Counted from the stretch's first letter, positions 26,315-36,590 are shown. The stretch: DNA of 64,000 nucleotides from Candidatus Gastranaerophilales bacterium (GCA_944326425.1 CALVDX010000003.1:94983-158982), one strand, 5' to 3'. Notes: a model not told the origin generated them from the letters alone. A program made the numbers and translations.

Positions 26315-29300
26315 CTATAAATTCTCGGTTTTAATTCCTGCCAAACCTTTTAATACTGACTCTGTTTGGTTTATAAATCCGCGTTCAGCACTAATATCAA
26401 TATCATATTTTTGAATATCAACTATTTCAACAAGTTTTTTCTTCAAAAGATATAACAGCAGAATACATGGTTTGGAAGTACGCTCCAGTATAGTAATCGA
26501 GTTAGTCAATATTTGAAGCGCTGTTTGATAATTGCCCTCTGCGGCGTTTAAATCTGCCAGTAAATAATTTGACAGGTGGGTAATAAAAAATAAAGAGTTA
26601 TTTTTGCTTTTAGCCAGTACATTGCTAAATATATGCCCTGCTTTTTCATACCCTTTAAGCGACTTGTATGCATATCCTATTAACAAATCTCCAAGCAGTG
26701 TATACGGAACTCTGGATTGCTCTGCCGCCGTCTTTTTAAATTCATAAATATTTGATGCAAATACTCCGTAGTCTCCGTTAAATCCTGTAAAAGCATTAAG
26801 CAGCTTTGATAGAAGTGTAAAATATTCATCCTCATAATACTCTGTAACAGGATTAACTGTTTGTCCCTGTAAAAATTTATTAATACTAACCAGAACGGAT
26901 GATGATACAGGTTTCTTTCCTGCTGCAATTTCTATTTTTTCTAAAAGTTTTTCAATATTACTTTCCCCCGTTAAAATTGAAGAGAGCAGGCAATAAACAA
27001 AGCTGTCCAGAATATGCAGCATAAACTGTTCCATAGTAAAGATTTCAGGTTTTAATCGGGCAATTTTATCCGGTGTTAAGACATTTAATATGTCATTACT
27101 TACTTCCATACATTTGTCATATAGCCCTAAGTAGAAATAAATTTCCATACTCACAAGTGACAGAGAAAAAACTTTAAAATTAATATTCCCTTCTCTATCT
27201 GCAAGCGCACAGTTTTCCGTTCTTTCAAGAATGTTCTGCAGAAGAGTAACTGTATTTGTATAATTAGAAGTCAAAAGCCCGCCCTGAAGCATCATATTTG
27301 ACAGTATTACAATTTTTTCATTATCATTAGACTGTATAGCTTTTTGCAGCAGGCTTTCTGCTATCGGATAAATTCTTTCCGGTGCATATCTGTAAAGCAG
27401 CTGGGTAAGGTTATTATAAAAATCTGATTGATATTCAGCCAGTTCATCTTCCGGAATATCCTTCTCTAGCACTTTTAATAACTTCAAAAGTTTAATGCAC
27501 ATTTTTAAATATGCATCATAATCGCCAAATTGAAGTGTTATAATAGATAATTCATAAAGTTTGGAAAAAGCCATTGAATAATCATCTAAATACTCAAACA
27601 GCAAAACCTGTGTATAATCTGTTTTATTACCGCTGAAAACTTTTGTGTTAAGATTATTTGCCAAATATTTAAGAACTTCCGGCTTAAGTGTTGTTTTAAA
27701 ACTCTTTCTTAGTGTTTCGTAATTTTGAATGTAAATTCTGTTACCGTATAAAGTTAGATATCCGCTGTTTTGCAGCTCTCTTATACTATCAGTATTATTA
27801 AGTCCTAGTTTATCCAGGACAGAAGTTTCTATTACGGGGCCCAATATATATGAATATGCTAAAACTAACGACTTTGCAGTATCTTTAGATATTCGTTTCA
27901 ATCTGGTATTAATAAGATGTTCCAGATTAAACGGCAGTATAACTGTTTTGGAATCGGTAACCACAGTTTTATCATTAAAGGTTATTATAATGCCGCAATC
28001 CTTCAGGTAATTAATGGCATTTACGCAATAAAGATAAGAAGCCCCGGCATTATCAATAATTTTTTTATAATAATATGAATTTTTAAAATCCTCTGTATCC
28101 ACAAGCTGTTTTATAGCTTCCGGAATATTCATCTGCCCGATAAATATTTCAGTATAAAAGTATGAATTAAGGAGTTCGGGCATAACCTTTTGTAAAGCGT
28201 AGCTTTTACAATTTGTTATTATAAAGGATAGTTTCGTATTATTTACTTTGCTGAATACTTCTTCTAATACTCTTTGTGATGCAATATCAACATATTCAAA
28301 ATTTTCTATATAAATTGTAGACTGCGGGAGGGCGGTTAAAAATTGAAGGAATAGCTCAATATAAGCAAGTCTGGCACTCTCTGCATCTGAAAAGTCAGGC
28401 GGTGAAAGGTGTAGAAGAGAATTTATAAGTTTATCCCCGCGGGCCCCCAATGTAATTTTATTCACGCTATTGTTCAATATTTCATCAATAAGAGTTCTTA
28501 ATAAACCCCACGGAGACATTGACATGTCCTCGGTACAGATTACCGTATAGCAGGGTACATTTTTTAATCGTACAATATTTTCCACTGCGCTTGTTGGCAA
28601 TGTTCTTTCACTGTCGCCCCTAAGTGATATTATTCTGCTTCCTGTTTGGAAATTTATACCATCCAGATAATTATAAACCTGCTCTGCGCCGAATTGCTCA
28701 AATTTGCAATTAACTTTTATTCCTTCGATACTTTTTTTATAAAGTTCCTGTTCAAAATCCAGCTCTTTTTTTGTTACAATCTTAACTGCACTTGCCTGTA
28801 TATTAGCAGAATCATCTGTTTCTTTTTTCTCCGGAATTATATATTCTGACGTATTTAAAGAATAATACGATATAACTTGCCCGTCTCTTTCAGTTGTATA
28901 AAGAGAATCCATCTTGTATTCTTTTTTTAAGTAGTTATAAATATATTGATCAACAGTAAGCTGCAAGCCTTTTGCATCGTTTGTTTGTTCCGTATACAAG
29001 TCAAGAAGTTTAACTTTCTCTGTATCTTCATTCAGGTCAAAAAAGGCTTTTAAATTTTTTTCTTCTACTGTCAGGCGGGCTTCAAGGGTAAACATTAATT
29101 CTTTTTTTAATGTTCTGTTTAAATTTCCTAAAATATTCAAAAGCTTAATACTTGCCTTCATTGCTTTTTGTGCAGAAGTAAAACCTGATTGCTCATTTAT
29201 AAAATTTAGTATAAATGTTGTTTCATTGTACATAATAAAGTAAGCTTTTTCTTCTTTTGCAAAGTTTGAAAGCATTGCTTTAAGTTTATATAAAAACTTT

Positions 29301-29629
29301 GTGACAAGCTTTTTGTTTCCGAGAACTTTAGACAGCTTTGTAAGATTACTGAAATTAACCGTTAAAGCAGAATAAGAATCATTCTCCGTTAATCTCTTTA
29401 CTGCGCTTACAACAGTAGACTCCCCGCATTTTGAACAGATATTGCTGTTTGTTTTGTTAATAGTGCCGCATTTCGCGCATTTGCTTATAATGATATACCC
29501 GCAATTTGCACAGGTGCTCACATCAGATGTATTACCGCACCTGGGGCACACTAATGTCAGAACTTTCTTACAGTACGGGCATACTGTAGATTTATCGTCT
29601 ATTTCCTTTTTACACTTCGGGCAAATCAT
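26315..29629 (-). CDS. Zinc-ribbon protein with degenerate nucleotide-cyclase and ATPase regions
   Basis: 1,104 residues. Residues 1-70 contain several CxxC zinc ribbons (CPKCKKEIDDKSTVCPYC, then four more). About 85-260 resemble a class III cyclase fold (SALTVNFSNLTKL, YFIMYNETTFILNF, LEARLTVE) but without the metal-binding Asp pair. About 330-560 fit a STAND/AAA-type ATPase in layout, though the expected GxxGxGKS loop reads LRGDSERTLPTS. The C-terminal half is helical and TPR-like. The overall order recalls soluble adenylyl cyclase-like signalling proteins, so I infer a non-catalytic scaffold or sensor. It is divergent from the TPR-glycosyltransferase gene across 80 bp. Confidence 0.6.
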   Translation of the reverse strand: MICPKCKKEIDDKSTVCPYCKKVLTLVCPRCGNTSDVSTCANCGYIIISKCAKCGTINKTNSNICSKCGESTVVSAVKRLTENDSYSALTVNFSNLTKLSKVLGNKKLVTKFLYKLKAMLSNFAKEEKAYFIMYNETTFILNFINEQSGFTSAQKAMKASIKLLNILGNLNRTLKKELMFTLEARLTVEEKNLKAFFDLNEDTEKVKLLDLYTEQTNDAKGLQLTVDQYIYNYLKKEYKMDSLYTTERDGQVISYYSLNTSEYIIPEKKETDDSANIQASAVKIVTKKELDFEQELYKKSIEGIKVNCKFEQFGAEQVYNYLDGINFQTGSRIISLRGDSERTLPTSAVENIVRLKNVPCYTVICTEDMSMSPWGLLRTLIDEILNNSVNKITLGARGDKLINSLLHLSPPDFSDAESARLAYIELFLQFLTALPQSTIYIENFEYVDIASQRVLEEVFSKVNNTKLSFIITNCKSYALQKVMPELLNSYFYTEIFIGQMNIPEAIKQLVDTEDFKNSYYYKKIIDNAGASYLYCVNAINYLKDCGIIITFNDKTVVTDSKTVILPFNLEHLINTRLKRISKDTAKSLVLAYSYILGPVIETSVLDKLGLNNTDSIRELQNSGYLTLYGNRIYIQNYETLRKSFKTTLKPEVLKYLANNLNTKVFSGNKTDYTQVLLFEYLDDYSMAFSKLYELSIITLQFGDYDAYLKMCIKLLKLLKVLEKDIPEDELAEYQSDFYNNLTQLLYRYAPERIYPIAESLLQKAIQSNDNEKIVILSNMMLQGGLLTSNYTNTVTLLQNILERTENCALADREGNINFKVFSLSLVSMEIYFYLGLYDKCMEVSNDILNVLTPDKIARLKPEIFTMEQFMLHILDSFVYCLLSSILTGESNIEKLLEKIEIAAGKKPVSSSVLVSINKFLQGQTVNPVTEYYEDEYFTLLSKLLNAFTGFNGDYGVFASNIYEFKKTAAEQSRVPYTLLGDLLIGYAYKSLKGYEKAGHIFSNVLAKSKNNSLFFITHLSNYLLADLNAAEGNYQTALQILTNSITILERTSKPCILLLYLLKKKLVEIVDIQKYDIDISAERGFINQTESVLKGLAGIKTENL

Positions 29630-29709
29630 TCTTAAATTATATCACAATTTTATTTCTATACCAGTTAATACCACTTGTTATCAGGCAAAAAAAGTAGTAC
29701 CATGAAAAA

Positions 29710-31338
29710 ATGAATATGCTTGAACAGGTTAATAAAGCTATTTTATTATCAAAGCAGGGAAAAAATGCCGCGGCAGAAAAACTCTATTTTGAATTATTGG
29801 AAAAATATCCGGAGGATATCCGTATTTTACCGTTTCTCGGCTGGTTTTATATATCAACTTCGCAGTATGAAAAAGCAATAAAAATATTTGAAAAAATAAA
29901 TATTTCAACACGGGATATTAACGTTATAACCGGGCTTGGACTTGCATATTATCATACAAACAGATTTAAAGAGGCGTATAAAAATCTAAAGATAGCTGCT
30001 GATGCTAATCCGACGCTGGATATCCTTGATAAACTTATTACCTGTGCATGCGAAAAAACTAATCATCCAGAAACAGTATTTGGTTATGCACAAAAAATGA
30101 GAACTCTCTATCCGGATTCTCCAAAGACATGGGAATGCTATATTCTTGCTGCTCTGTGCGCAGGTCATTTTGAAGAAGCCGAAACTTACTGCGCGGAGTT
30201 ACTAAGCATTCACCACGATGTCCCCGCCATATATTTAAGCGCGGGACTTATCCAGGAGGTTATGTATTCTAATTATAACCTTGCTCTTGAATGTTCTTTA
30301 AAAGCGATTAGTCTTTCACGCTCTCCTGCGGCTCTATATAATGCAGGTTTAATATATTCAAGATTAAAAAATTACACTGTGGCCGAGAAATATTTGCTTG
30401 AAGCATATAACACAAACGAAAATTCACCCTCCTTAAATACAACGCTTTATCTCTTGTATATGAAGATGAAACAATTTTCAAAAGCGTATTCTTACTTCAA
30501 AAAATCAGCTCTAGAACACGGTCCAGGGAAAATGCTTAAAAATTTATGGGAAGGAGAGGACTCCATTAACGAAACATTGTATGTATACGGCGATCAAGGG
30601 TTTGGAGATATAATTATGTATTCAAGATATTTATTATGTCTCAGGGATAAGTTTAAAAAAGTAATTTTGGCTCTTCCGCAGGCACTTATTCCCTTATTTA
30701 CAGAAGTTTTACCAAAAAATTTTTATCAAATAGTTTCTCTTAACACTCCTGTAGATTATGATAAATCTGTTTTAATCTCTTTTCTCCCTTATTATTTGAA
30801 TTTAGATTTTTTTGAAAATATTCCATATTCGGAAGGATATATAAAACTTAACCCGGATATTACTAACACGGATTTAATAAAAAACAATAAAAAACTTAAA
30901 GCCGGAATTGTCTGGGAAGCTGCAGGAACTGCTCTTAGAGGTCCTATAGACAGGACTATTAATGTAAAACTTCTTTCCGATATTTTGAACCAGGAAGGTA
31001 TAGATTTCTATTCTTTACAGGTTAACCCATCAATGGACTGCTTCAATTTGTTCCCGCAAGTAAAAAACTTAGGAAAAACTTTTGATAATTTTCTATATAC
31101 GGCAATAGCCATTGAAAACCTTGATGTAGTTATTTCTGTTGATACTTCCGTCGCTCACCTGGCAGGCGCAATGGGTAAAAAAGTATTTATAATGTTACCT
31201 TACTCATCAGACTGGCGCTGGTTTGCTTCATCAGGACAAACCCCATGGTATGACAGTGCAGAACTGTTTTCACAAACAACTCCCGGAGATTGGAGAAGTG
31301 TTATAGCGTCTGTTGCTGAAAGACTAAAACAGTTTTAA
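29710..31338 (+). CDS. TPR protein fused to a family 9-like glycosyltransferase domain
   Basis: 542 residues. About 1-270 are tetratricopeptide repeats (for example AAEKLYFELLEKYPEDIRI and NVITGLGLAYYHTNRFKEAY). From about 285 the sequence YVYGDQGFGDIIMYSRYL opens a GT-B-like domain. It continues with KAGIVWEAAGTALRGPIDR and VVISVDTSVAHLAGAMGKKVFIMLPYSSDWRWF, the heptosyltransferase (GT9) donor-site pattern. TPR-GT proteins of this type are found beside surface or protein glycosylation functions. There is no clear ribosome binding site for the ATG at 29710 (ATG at 29716 is an alternative). It ends 2 bp before a convergent gene. Confidence 0.75.
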   Translation: MNMLEQVNKAILLSKQGKNAAAEKLYFELLEKYPEDIRILPFLGWFYISTSQYEKAIKIFEKINISTRDINVITGLGLAYYHTNRFKEAYKNLKIAADANPTLDILDKLITCACEKTNHPETVFGYAQKMRTLYPDSPKTWECYILAALCAGHFEEAETYCAELLSIHHDVPAIYLSAGLIQEVMYSNYNLALECSLKAISLSRSPAALYNAGLIYSRLKNYTVAEKYLLEAYNTNENSPSLNTTLYLLYMKMKQFSKAYSYFKKSALEHGPGKMLKNLWEGEDSINETLYVYGDQGFGDIIMYSRYLLCLRDKFKKVILALPQALIPLFTEVLPKNFYQIVSLNTPVDYDKSVLISFLPYYLNLDFFENIPYSEGYIKLNPDITNTDLIKNNKKLKAGIVWEAAGTALRGPIDRTINVKLLSDILNQEGIDFYSLQVNPSMDCFNLFPQVKNLGKTFDNFLYTAIAIENLDVVISVDTSVAHLAGAMGKKVFIMLPYSSDWRWFASSGQTPWYDSAELFSQTTPGDWRSVIASVAERLKQF

Positions 31339-31340
31339 TA

Positions 31341-32342
31341 TTAACCGTCTTTTTGCTCTGCAGGGGCTGCATCACCCGCTGTATTTTGTTCCGGAAGTTT
31401 TTCCTTAATTTCTTCTGCATTGTACTGCTTGAATTCTGTTTGATTAACAGGGTGTATTGATTCGTCCTGCTCACCCAATCTTTGGTTAATTATTTTTTCA
31501 AATTCCACAAATGTATCATGTCCAACCAGCTGTTCCATCATTGAACGCTTTTCATAGAAATCTCCGCGCGCCTTCATTTGTTGGTCAATAGCATCTCTGT
31601 AAAAGGCATCCGTAACCAGCAGTACATCTTTAGATGAGTCCTGCGCAGCCTTATAGTTAGCGTATCGTTGCTGTACCATGCGGCTTGTTAAATCATATAT
31701 TTTTCTTGTTGTAAGATAATCATAATAAGCGTTAACTATTTTTTGCTGCAAATCATCAATCTTTCTTACAAGAATAATCATGTCGGCATCACCAACTTTT
31801 GTATACTTATAATTAAGAGCCTTCGTATCCTGTGACATAATGCCAAGAGTATTGCCGCCAATAAGTGAAGCGCATGACAATAATGCATTACCGGTTCCTG
31901 CACCAACCAGTGTTGACATACCGGCTATAGTTTGCAGTACATTTTTTATTGCGGTGTTTGTAGGTTTGTCTTTGTCAGGGTTTGATAACTTATATAATGC
32001 ATACTTAACTGTATCGCTCCTTGTCGCAGCTCCTTGCCAAAGGATAGAAAGATCTGTCATCATCGTATCATAATCACCATCAATGGCCTGAGCGAATTCA
32101 TTGGACATACGTTTAATGCTTAAATCGGCGTAAGTCATACCGGGTGTATTTATATCATCTTCTACCTTTTTTGCAGTTGTAGTATTAATCTTAATTTCAT
32201 AATCAGCCTTAACTTCAGGTGTATCAGTCGTCCCAACCCGATAAGCCGGCGGATGGAGGGTATTTAAGTCAGCATATTCCGCGGCCGGAGTAACAGCCGA
32301 TATTGATAAAAGTATACTTAGTATCAAATACTTTCTTAACAT
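31341..32342 (-). CDS. Exported helical protein, paralogue of its upstream neighbour
   Basis: 333 residues with a signal peptide (MLRKYLILSILLSISAVTPA, cleavage near AAE). It has no known domain. The mature part includes DLSILWQGAATRSDTVKYALYKLSNPD, a Gly/Ala-rich hydrophobic stretch (TLVGAGTGNALLSCASLIGGN), then long helices (DDLQQKIVNAYYDYLTTRKIYDL). The tail is Glu/Pro/Ala-rich. The same order of segments occurs in the 270-residue gene 2 bp upstream, so the pair arose by tandem duplication. The helices with a central hydrophobic segment suggest an envelope-associated role, possibly in secretion, but this is inference. Confidence 0.68.
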   Translation of the reverse strand: MLRKYLILSILLSISAVTPAAEYADLNTLHPPAYRVGTTDTPEVKADYEIKINTTTAKKVEDDINTPGMTYADLSIKRMSNEFAQAIDGDYDTMMTDLSILWQGAATRSDTVKYALYKLSNPDKDKPTNTAIKNVLQTIAGMSTLVGAGTGNALLSCASLIGGNTLGIMSQDTKALNYKYTKVGDADMIILVRKIDDLQQKIVNAYYDYLTTRKIYDLTSRMVQQRYANYKAAQDSSKDVLLVTDAFYRDAIDQQMKARGDFYEKRSMMEQLVGHDTFVEFEKIINQRLGEQDESIHPVNQTEFKQYNAEEIKEKLPEQNTAGDAAPAEQKDG

Positions 32343-32344
32343 GC

Positions 32345-33157
32345 TTATTTCCCCTTAAATAAAGCCGAATTAAAATCATACTGGTAAAGCTCAAGTTTAT
32401 CAACTGCCGTTTTACCTGCTAATCGTTGAAGTTCTGTATGGTACTTTTTAGCAGCCTGTTCCAATTTGTATTCTTCTATATACATATTATCATATAACGA
32501 CGATGAAAGCGCTATATCAAGAATGTCATTACTCTGAATTGCGCGGGAGTAGTTTTTACTGTACAGTATCATTTTTGAGCGGGTTGTTTTTAGCTGATTC
32601 AATGTATTTTTATAGTTGTAATAAGAAGATATAATTTTATCCTGAAGTTCTTCTACCAGGCTGGCTAGCTGTATTAATTCCGTATCTGTTAAAGGTGTTT
32701 CCTGCGGCACGTTCTTTTTGTTTAATAGTGATTGTGCTATTTTGCCTGCAGAAAATGCTGCAGTCTGAATAGTCGGGTGTTGTCCCATCACACTTGGAAC
32801 AAAAGAGGCTCCTGATATTACGGCAGAAAGAGTCTTGGCCATAAAAGAGGAGTGTATTCTTTTTTGACTGTCAGGGCTTGCAAGTTTTTTTATTGCAAAT
32901 TCTATAACCTGATTATTTGCAACTGTCCCTTGCCAGAGTATTTCCAAATCAGCTAAGTCCTTTTGCCTCTGGGTATCAATAAGCATTTGGAGAGTTGCAT
33001 CATCTTTTATAAGCAAAGAACCGGAAATTTTTTTCGGGTTTGTATCAATGTTCACTTTTTCCTTCTGCTCAACCTGTAAGACGACTTCACCGGCATTACA
33101 TATATTGCTTGCTATAGTAAATAATAAAATTATAACTGTTGTGACTCTTTTTTTCAT
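32345..33157 (-). CDS. Exported helical protein, first of a paralogous pair
   Basis: 270 residues. A signal peptide (MKKRVTTVIILLFTIASNICNA) precedes a mature protein with DLEILWQGTVANNQVIEFAIKKLASPD, a hydrophobic middle segment (AVISGASFVPSVMG) and helices LVEELQDKIISSYYNYKNTLNQL. These match segments of the downstream 333-residue protein in order. No recognised family. The two genes are 2 bp apart and clearly co-transcribed, with the promoter presumably in the 180-bp gap to the divergent TPR gene. Confidence 0.7.
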   Translation of the reverse strand: MKKRVTTVIILLFTIASNICNAGEVVLQVEQKEKVNIDTNPKKISGSLLIKDDATLQMLIDTQRQKDLADLEILWQGTVANNQVIEFAIKKLASPDSQKRIHSSFMAKTLSAVISGASFVPSVMGQHPTIQTAAFSAGKIAQSLLNKKNVPQETPLTDTELIQLASLVEELQDKIISSYYNYKNTLNQLKTTRSKMILYSKNYSRAIQSNDILDIALSSSLYDNMYIEEYKLEQAAKKYHTELQRLAGKTAVDKLELYQYDFNSALFKGK

Positions 33158-33337
33158 AATAAGTTTTATAGCATGCGCAGACCCAAAAATCTAATTTGGT
33201 AATTACAGTAATGTAAAAAATGTAATAAATCATATAGAAAGTATAAAAATTCATCTTCGGGTTAACAAAATATCCACCCTTTGGAGGTTATTCGTAAAAG
33301 CTAAAAATATTAGAATAACTTAGGGAAGGGGGATATA

Positions 33338-34111
33338 GTGGAGATAGAAGTTATATCTGATACAAATTTGGGTAAGGTCATAAATGCAATAAGACCGGTT
33401 AAGTACAACAATGTTTCTTATCGTTTTTGTGTAAGCGGTGATGCTCTTCGTCTTGCTAACAAACATAAAGAATCAATCCCGCATTATCTTCAAGCCATAA
33501 TGAAAGACAGAAATAATATTGATGCTTATGTTGGCATAGCCCGTTCCTATAAGGCTATTGAAAATTTTGAAAAAGCCTTGCACTATTTTAAACAGGCAAA
33601 CCTTATAGAACCTGAATTTTCTTTATATCTTGAAATCGGGATGTGTGATTTCGCATTGGCAAGGTACGAAGAAGCCTTAAAAGATTTTATGTCTGCAATA
33701 AGATTATCCCCTGATAATCTTGATGCGCAAACCTGGCTGGCGCTTACACATGAAGAACTTGAAGAATACAGCATGGCCTTCCTTATATATGACAATATGA
33801 TTGAGAAACACCCCGAATATTTAAATGCCTATATTAATAAGGGGACTTTAGAGATGAGTATTGACCAGTACAAAGAGGCTACTAGCACTTTTTCTCAGGT
33901 TATTAAAATAAATCCCGATTTTTATAAAGCTTATTTTGGTATTGCTTTGTGTTTTGATAAGCTTGGTATGTTTAAAGATGCAAAGCGCTATTATACAAAA
34001 TTTATAAACCTCAAACCGCAAGCAGAGGTTGCTGACTTTGTCCGCGCCAGAATTTTCAAACTCTCAAAAATTAAAAGACCCGGGTGCTCCCACCTGAGTC
34101 TTGTTAATTAA
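33338..34111 (+). CDS. Tetratricopeptide repeat protein
   Basis: 257 residues, consisting almost wholly of TPR units (for example SIPHYLQAIMKDRNNIDAYV, ALHYFKQANLIEPEFSLYLE, ALKDFMSAIRLSPDNLDAQ and ATSTFSQVIKINPDFYKAY). There is no signal peptide, so it probably acts in the cytoplasm as a protein-interaction scaffold with unknown partners. The start is GTG at 33338 with GGGGG about 5 bp upstream. It is divergent from the exported pair. The 3' end overlaps an imperfect hairpin (34075-34105) that may help termination. Confidence 0.8.
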   Translation: MEIEVISDTNLGKVINAIRPVKYNNVSYRFCVSGDALRLANKHKESIPHYLQAIMKDRNNIDAYVGIARSYKAIENFEKALHYFKQANLIEPEFSLYLEIGMCDFALARYEEALKDFMSAIRLSPDNLDAQTWLALTHEELEEYSMAFLIYDNMIEKHPEYLNAYINKGTLEMSIDQYKEATSTFSQVIKINPDFYKAYFGIALCFDKLGMFKDAKRYYTKFINLKPQAEVADFVRARIFKLSKIKRPGCSHLSLVN

Positions 34112-34326
34112 TCTCTCCTCGTGTTCCGGTATTGTCCTCGTGTGTTCTTTTTATTTTGCTCCTTATCTGACGTTTTGTTTATTGCCTTCGGTACATATAT
34201 AAAGTGTATATAAAAGTTAAAATTTCATAACTTTTTAAATCTGTTACAAAAGTTTACATCAAAGTTAATAAGTTACTGGTTGTTTTATAATAATTGTAAT
34301 AGTTTTATTGTATGGGAGGCATTAAG

Positions 34327-35214
34327 ATGAGGTGTAATTTAGGAGAAGTCATAACAGCGATGGTCACTCCTATGGATGAGAGAGGCAATATTGATTACGA
34401 GGCTTTGGAAAAACTTGCCTCATATCTCGCGGATAATGGCAGCGATGCTATACTTGTCTGCGGAACGACCGGAGAATCTCCGACAGTTTCTAACTCAGAA
34501 AAACTTGAAATTTTATCAAGCGTGAAACGTGCAGTCAATGACAGGGCAAAAGTCGTAATGGGGGCAGGCTCAAATTCTACAGAAACTACTATACGGTTTA
34601 TAAAAGAAGTAGAAAGAGAAGAACTTGCTGACGCATTATTAACGGTTGTCCCATATTATAATAAGCCCTCCCAGTCCGGGATATATGCTCATTTTGCGAC
34701 AATAGCAAAAGAAACAACGCTTCCGTTAATTATGTATAATATTCCATCTCGTACAGGGGTTAACATGCTCCCTGATACGGTTGCCAAACTTGCAAATGAA
34801 TTTAAAAATATTGTTGCGTTAAAACAAAGCTGCCCCGATATGGATATGATATCTGAATTAAAAATCAAGTGTCCGAAAGATTTTGTTATATACAGCGGGG
34901 ATGACAGTTTAACACTTCCAATGATTTCTATAGGGGCAGACGGAGTTATTTCTGTTGCTTCCCATTTATTTGGTAAAGAAATTAAATCAATGATTAGAAA
35001 CTTTAAAACAGGAGAAATTGTTGCGGCCAAAAATATGCATGCCGCACTATTTCCTATTTTTAAAAAATTGTTCTTTGCTCCAAATCCGGTGCCTGTAAAA
35101 ACACTTTTGGGGTATAAGGGCTTAATAAAGGATACGGTAAGGCTTCCGCTTGTAGCGCTCAACTGCGAGGAAAAAGAACAGCTTATATCGGTGTATAACT
35201 CTATTACCGTGTAG
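34327..35214 (+). CDS. dapA: 4-hydroxy-tetrahydrodipicolinate synthase
   Basis: First committed enzyme of the lysine/diaminopimelate branch: condenses pyruvate with aspartate semialdehyde. The 295-residue TIM barrel has CGTTGESPTVSNSEK, VPYYNKPSQSGIYAHF, the catalytic Tyr137 in MYNIPSRTG and the Schiff-base Lys166 in VALKQSC. The ATG at 34327 is chosen because GGGAGG lies 8 bp upstream; an ATG 15 bp earlier has no site. It supplies DAP for peptidoglycan. It stands 65 bp before secD, possibly on one transcript. A TATAAT occurs at 34286-34291. Confidence 0.95.
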   Translation: MRCNLGEVITAMVTPMDERGNIDYEALEKLASYLADNGSDAILVCGTTGESPTVSNSEKLEILSSVKRAVNDRAKVVMGAGSNSTETTIRFIKEVEREELADALLTVVPYYNKPSQSGIYAHFATIAKETTLPLIMYNIPSRTGVNMLPDTVAKLANEFKNIVALKQSCPDMDMISELKIKCPKDFVIYSGDDSLTLPMISIGADGVISVASHLFGKEIKSMIRNFKTGEIVAAKNMHAALFPIFKKLFFAPNPVPVKTLLGYKGLIKDTVRLPLVALNCEEKEQLISVYNSITV

Positions 35215-35279
35215 ATATATTCAACTGTACTATTAAATTGAAAATGTTTTTGATAAAATTCCATTGAGGAGTATAAGAA

Positions 35280-36590
35280 ATGAAGAATAAAGTAAAATTA
35301 TTTTGGTTTATTGTTTTGGTCGTGATAGCTTCTATGTATGTAATAATAACCAAACCTACAAAATTAGGTTTAGATTTGGTAGGCGGGTCACGATTAGTGC
35401 TTGAAGCCCAAACAACTCAAACAATGCCTGTAATTACACAGGATATGATGAACAGCCTGCAGTTTGCAATAGAAAACAGGGTTAATAAACTTGGCGTTGC
35501 GGAAACTGTTGTACAAAGACAGGGCGATAAAAGACTTGTTGTAGAAATTCCTGATGTAACAGATCTTGAAAAAGCTAAAGAATTTATCGGTGAGACCGCT
35601 GAACTGGAATTTAAAAAACTTGCTATGGTAAACGGTCAAATGGACTGGGTTTCTACCGGATTAACAGGTAAAGATTTAAACAAAGCAATGGTCAGCAGTA
35701 ACCCTAATAATGGGGAATGGGTTGTGTCACTTGATTTTAATAATGAAGGAGCAAAAAAGTTTGCTGATTTAACAAGAGAACTTGTCGGCAAACAAATGGC
35801 AATATTCTTTAACGGTGAACTGCAGTCTGCCCCTAATGTTAATGAACCTATAACCGGCGGGCATGCTCAGATTACAGGCGGCGGACAAGCTGGTTTTGCT
35901 TATGAAGAAGCAAAACAAATGGTTGACCTGTTGAATGCCGGCGCGCTTCCTGTTCCTGCAAAAATCATTGAAGAAAATACGGTCGGACCGACTCTCGGGG
36001 CTGATAGTATTGCTCGTTCAAAACTGGCCGGTATAATCGGTATCGGACTTGTTATGATATTTATGGCTGCGTACTATAGATTCCCTGGACTTATTGCTGA
36101 TATTGCATTGTGTATATACGGGGTTATCCTGTTTGCACTGTTTAAAATTATTCCGGTTACTCTTACGCTTGCGGGTATTGCAGGGTTTATCCTGAGTATC
36201 GGCATGGCGGTGGATGCTAACATTCTTATCTTTGAAAGGACAAAAGAAGAATTGAAAGCGGGCAGAACTTTATTTACAGCAATAAATTCAGGCTTCGACA
36301 GAGCGTTTACGAGTATTTTTGACTCAAATGTTACGACAATTATTTCCTGCGTAATTTTATATATGTTAGGAACAAGTATTGTTAAGGGGTTTGCCCTGAC
36401 ACTGGCTCTTGGTGTTGCTGTTTCAATGTTTACGGCAATTACAGTAACCAGAAACTTTATGCATTTAATCTTTGGTACAGGAGATTTAAAACACCCTGAA
36501 TGGTTCGGGCTCAAAAAATCCGATATCGGAGATGAGTATAAAGCTGTTGAAACAAAACGCGAGAAAGCAAAATTTGGTATTTTGGACTAA
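35280..36590 (+). CDS. secD: Protein translocase subunit SecD
   Basis: Proton-driven RND-type partner of SecYEG that pulls substrates into the periplasm. 436 residues: TM1 (about 8-27), LGLDLVGGSRLVLEA, a periplasmic P1 domain (AIENRVNKLGVAE and QRQGDKRLVVEIPDV), then five membrane segments. These begin near 250, with GLVMIFMAAYYRFPGLIADIA and the D519-type motif GFILSIGMAVDANILIFERTKEE. It is shorter than E. coli SecD (615) because P1 is compact, as in many other phyla. GAGGAG lies upstream of the ATG. It is followed after 21 bp by secF. Confidence 0.96.
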   Translation: MKNKVKLFWFIVLVVIASMYVIITKPTKLGLDLVGGSRLVLEAQTTQTMPVITQDMMNSLQFAIENRVNKLGVAETVVQRQGDKRLVVEIPDVTDLEKAKEFIGETAELEFKKLAMVNGQMDWVSTGLTGKDLNKAMVSSNPNNGEWVVSLDFNNEGAKKFADLTRELVGKQMAIFFNGELQSAPNVNEPITGGHAQITGGGQAGFAYEEAKQMVDLLNAGALPVPAKIIEENTVGPTLGADSIARSKLAGIIGIGLVMIFMAAYYRFPGLIADIALCIYGVILFALFKIIPVTLTLAGIAGFILSIGMAVDANILIFERTKEELKAGRTLFTAINSGFDRAFTSIFDSNVTTIISCVILYMLGTSIVKGFALTLALGVAVSMFTAITVTRNFMHLIFGTGDLKHPEWFGLKKSDIGDEYKAVETKREKAKFGILD

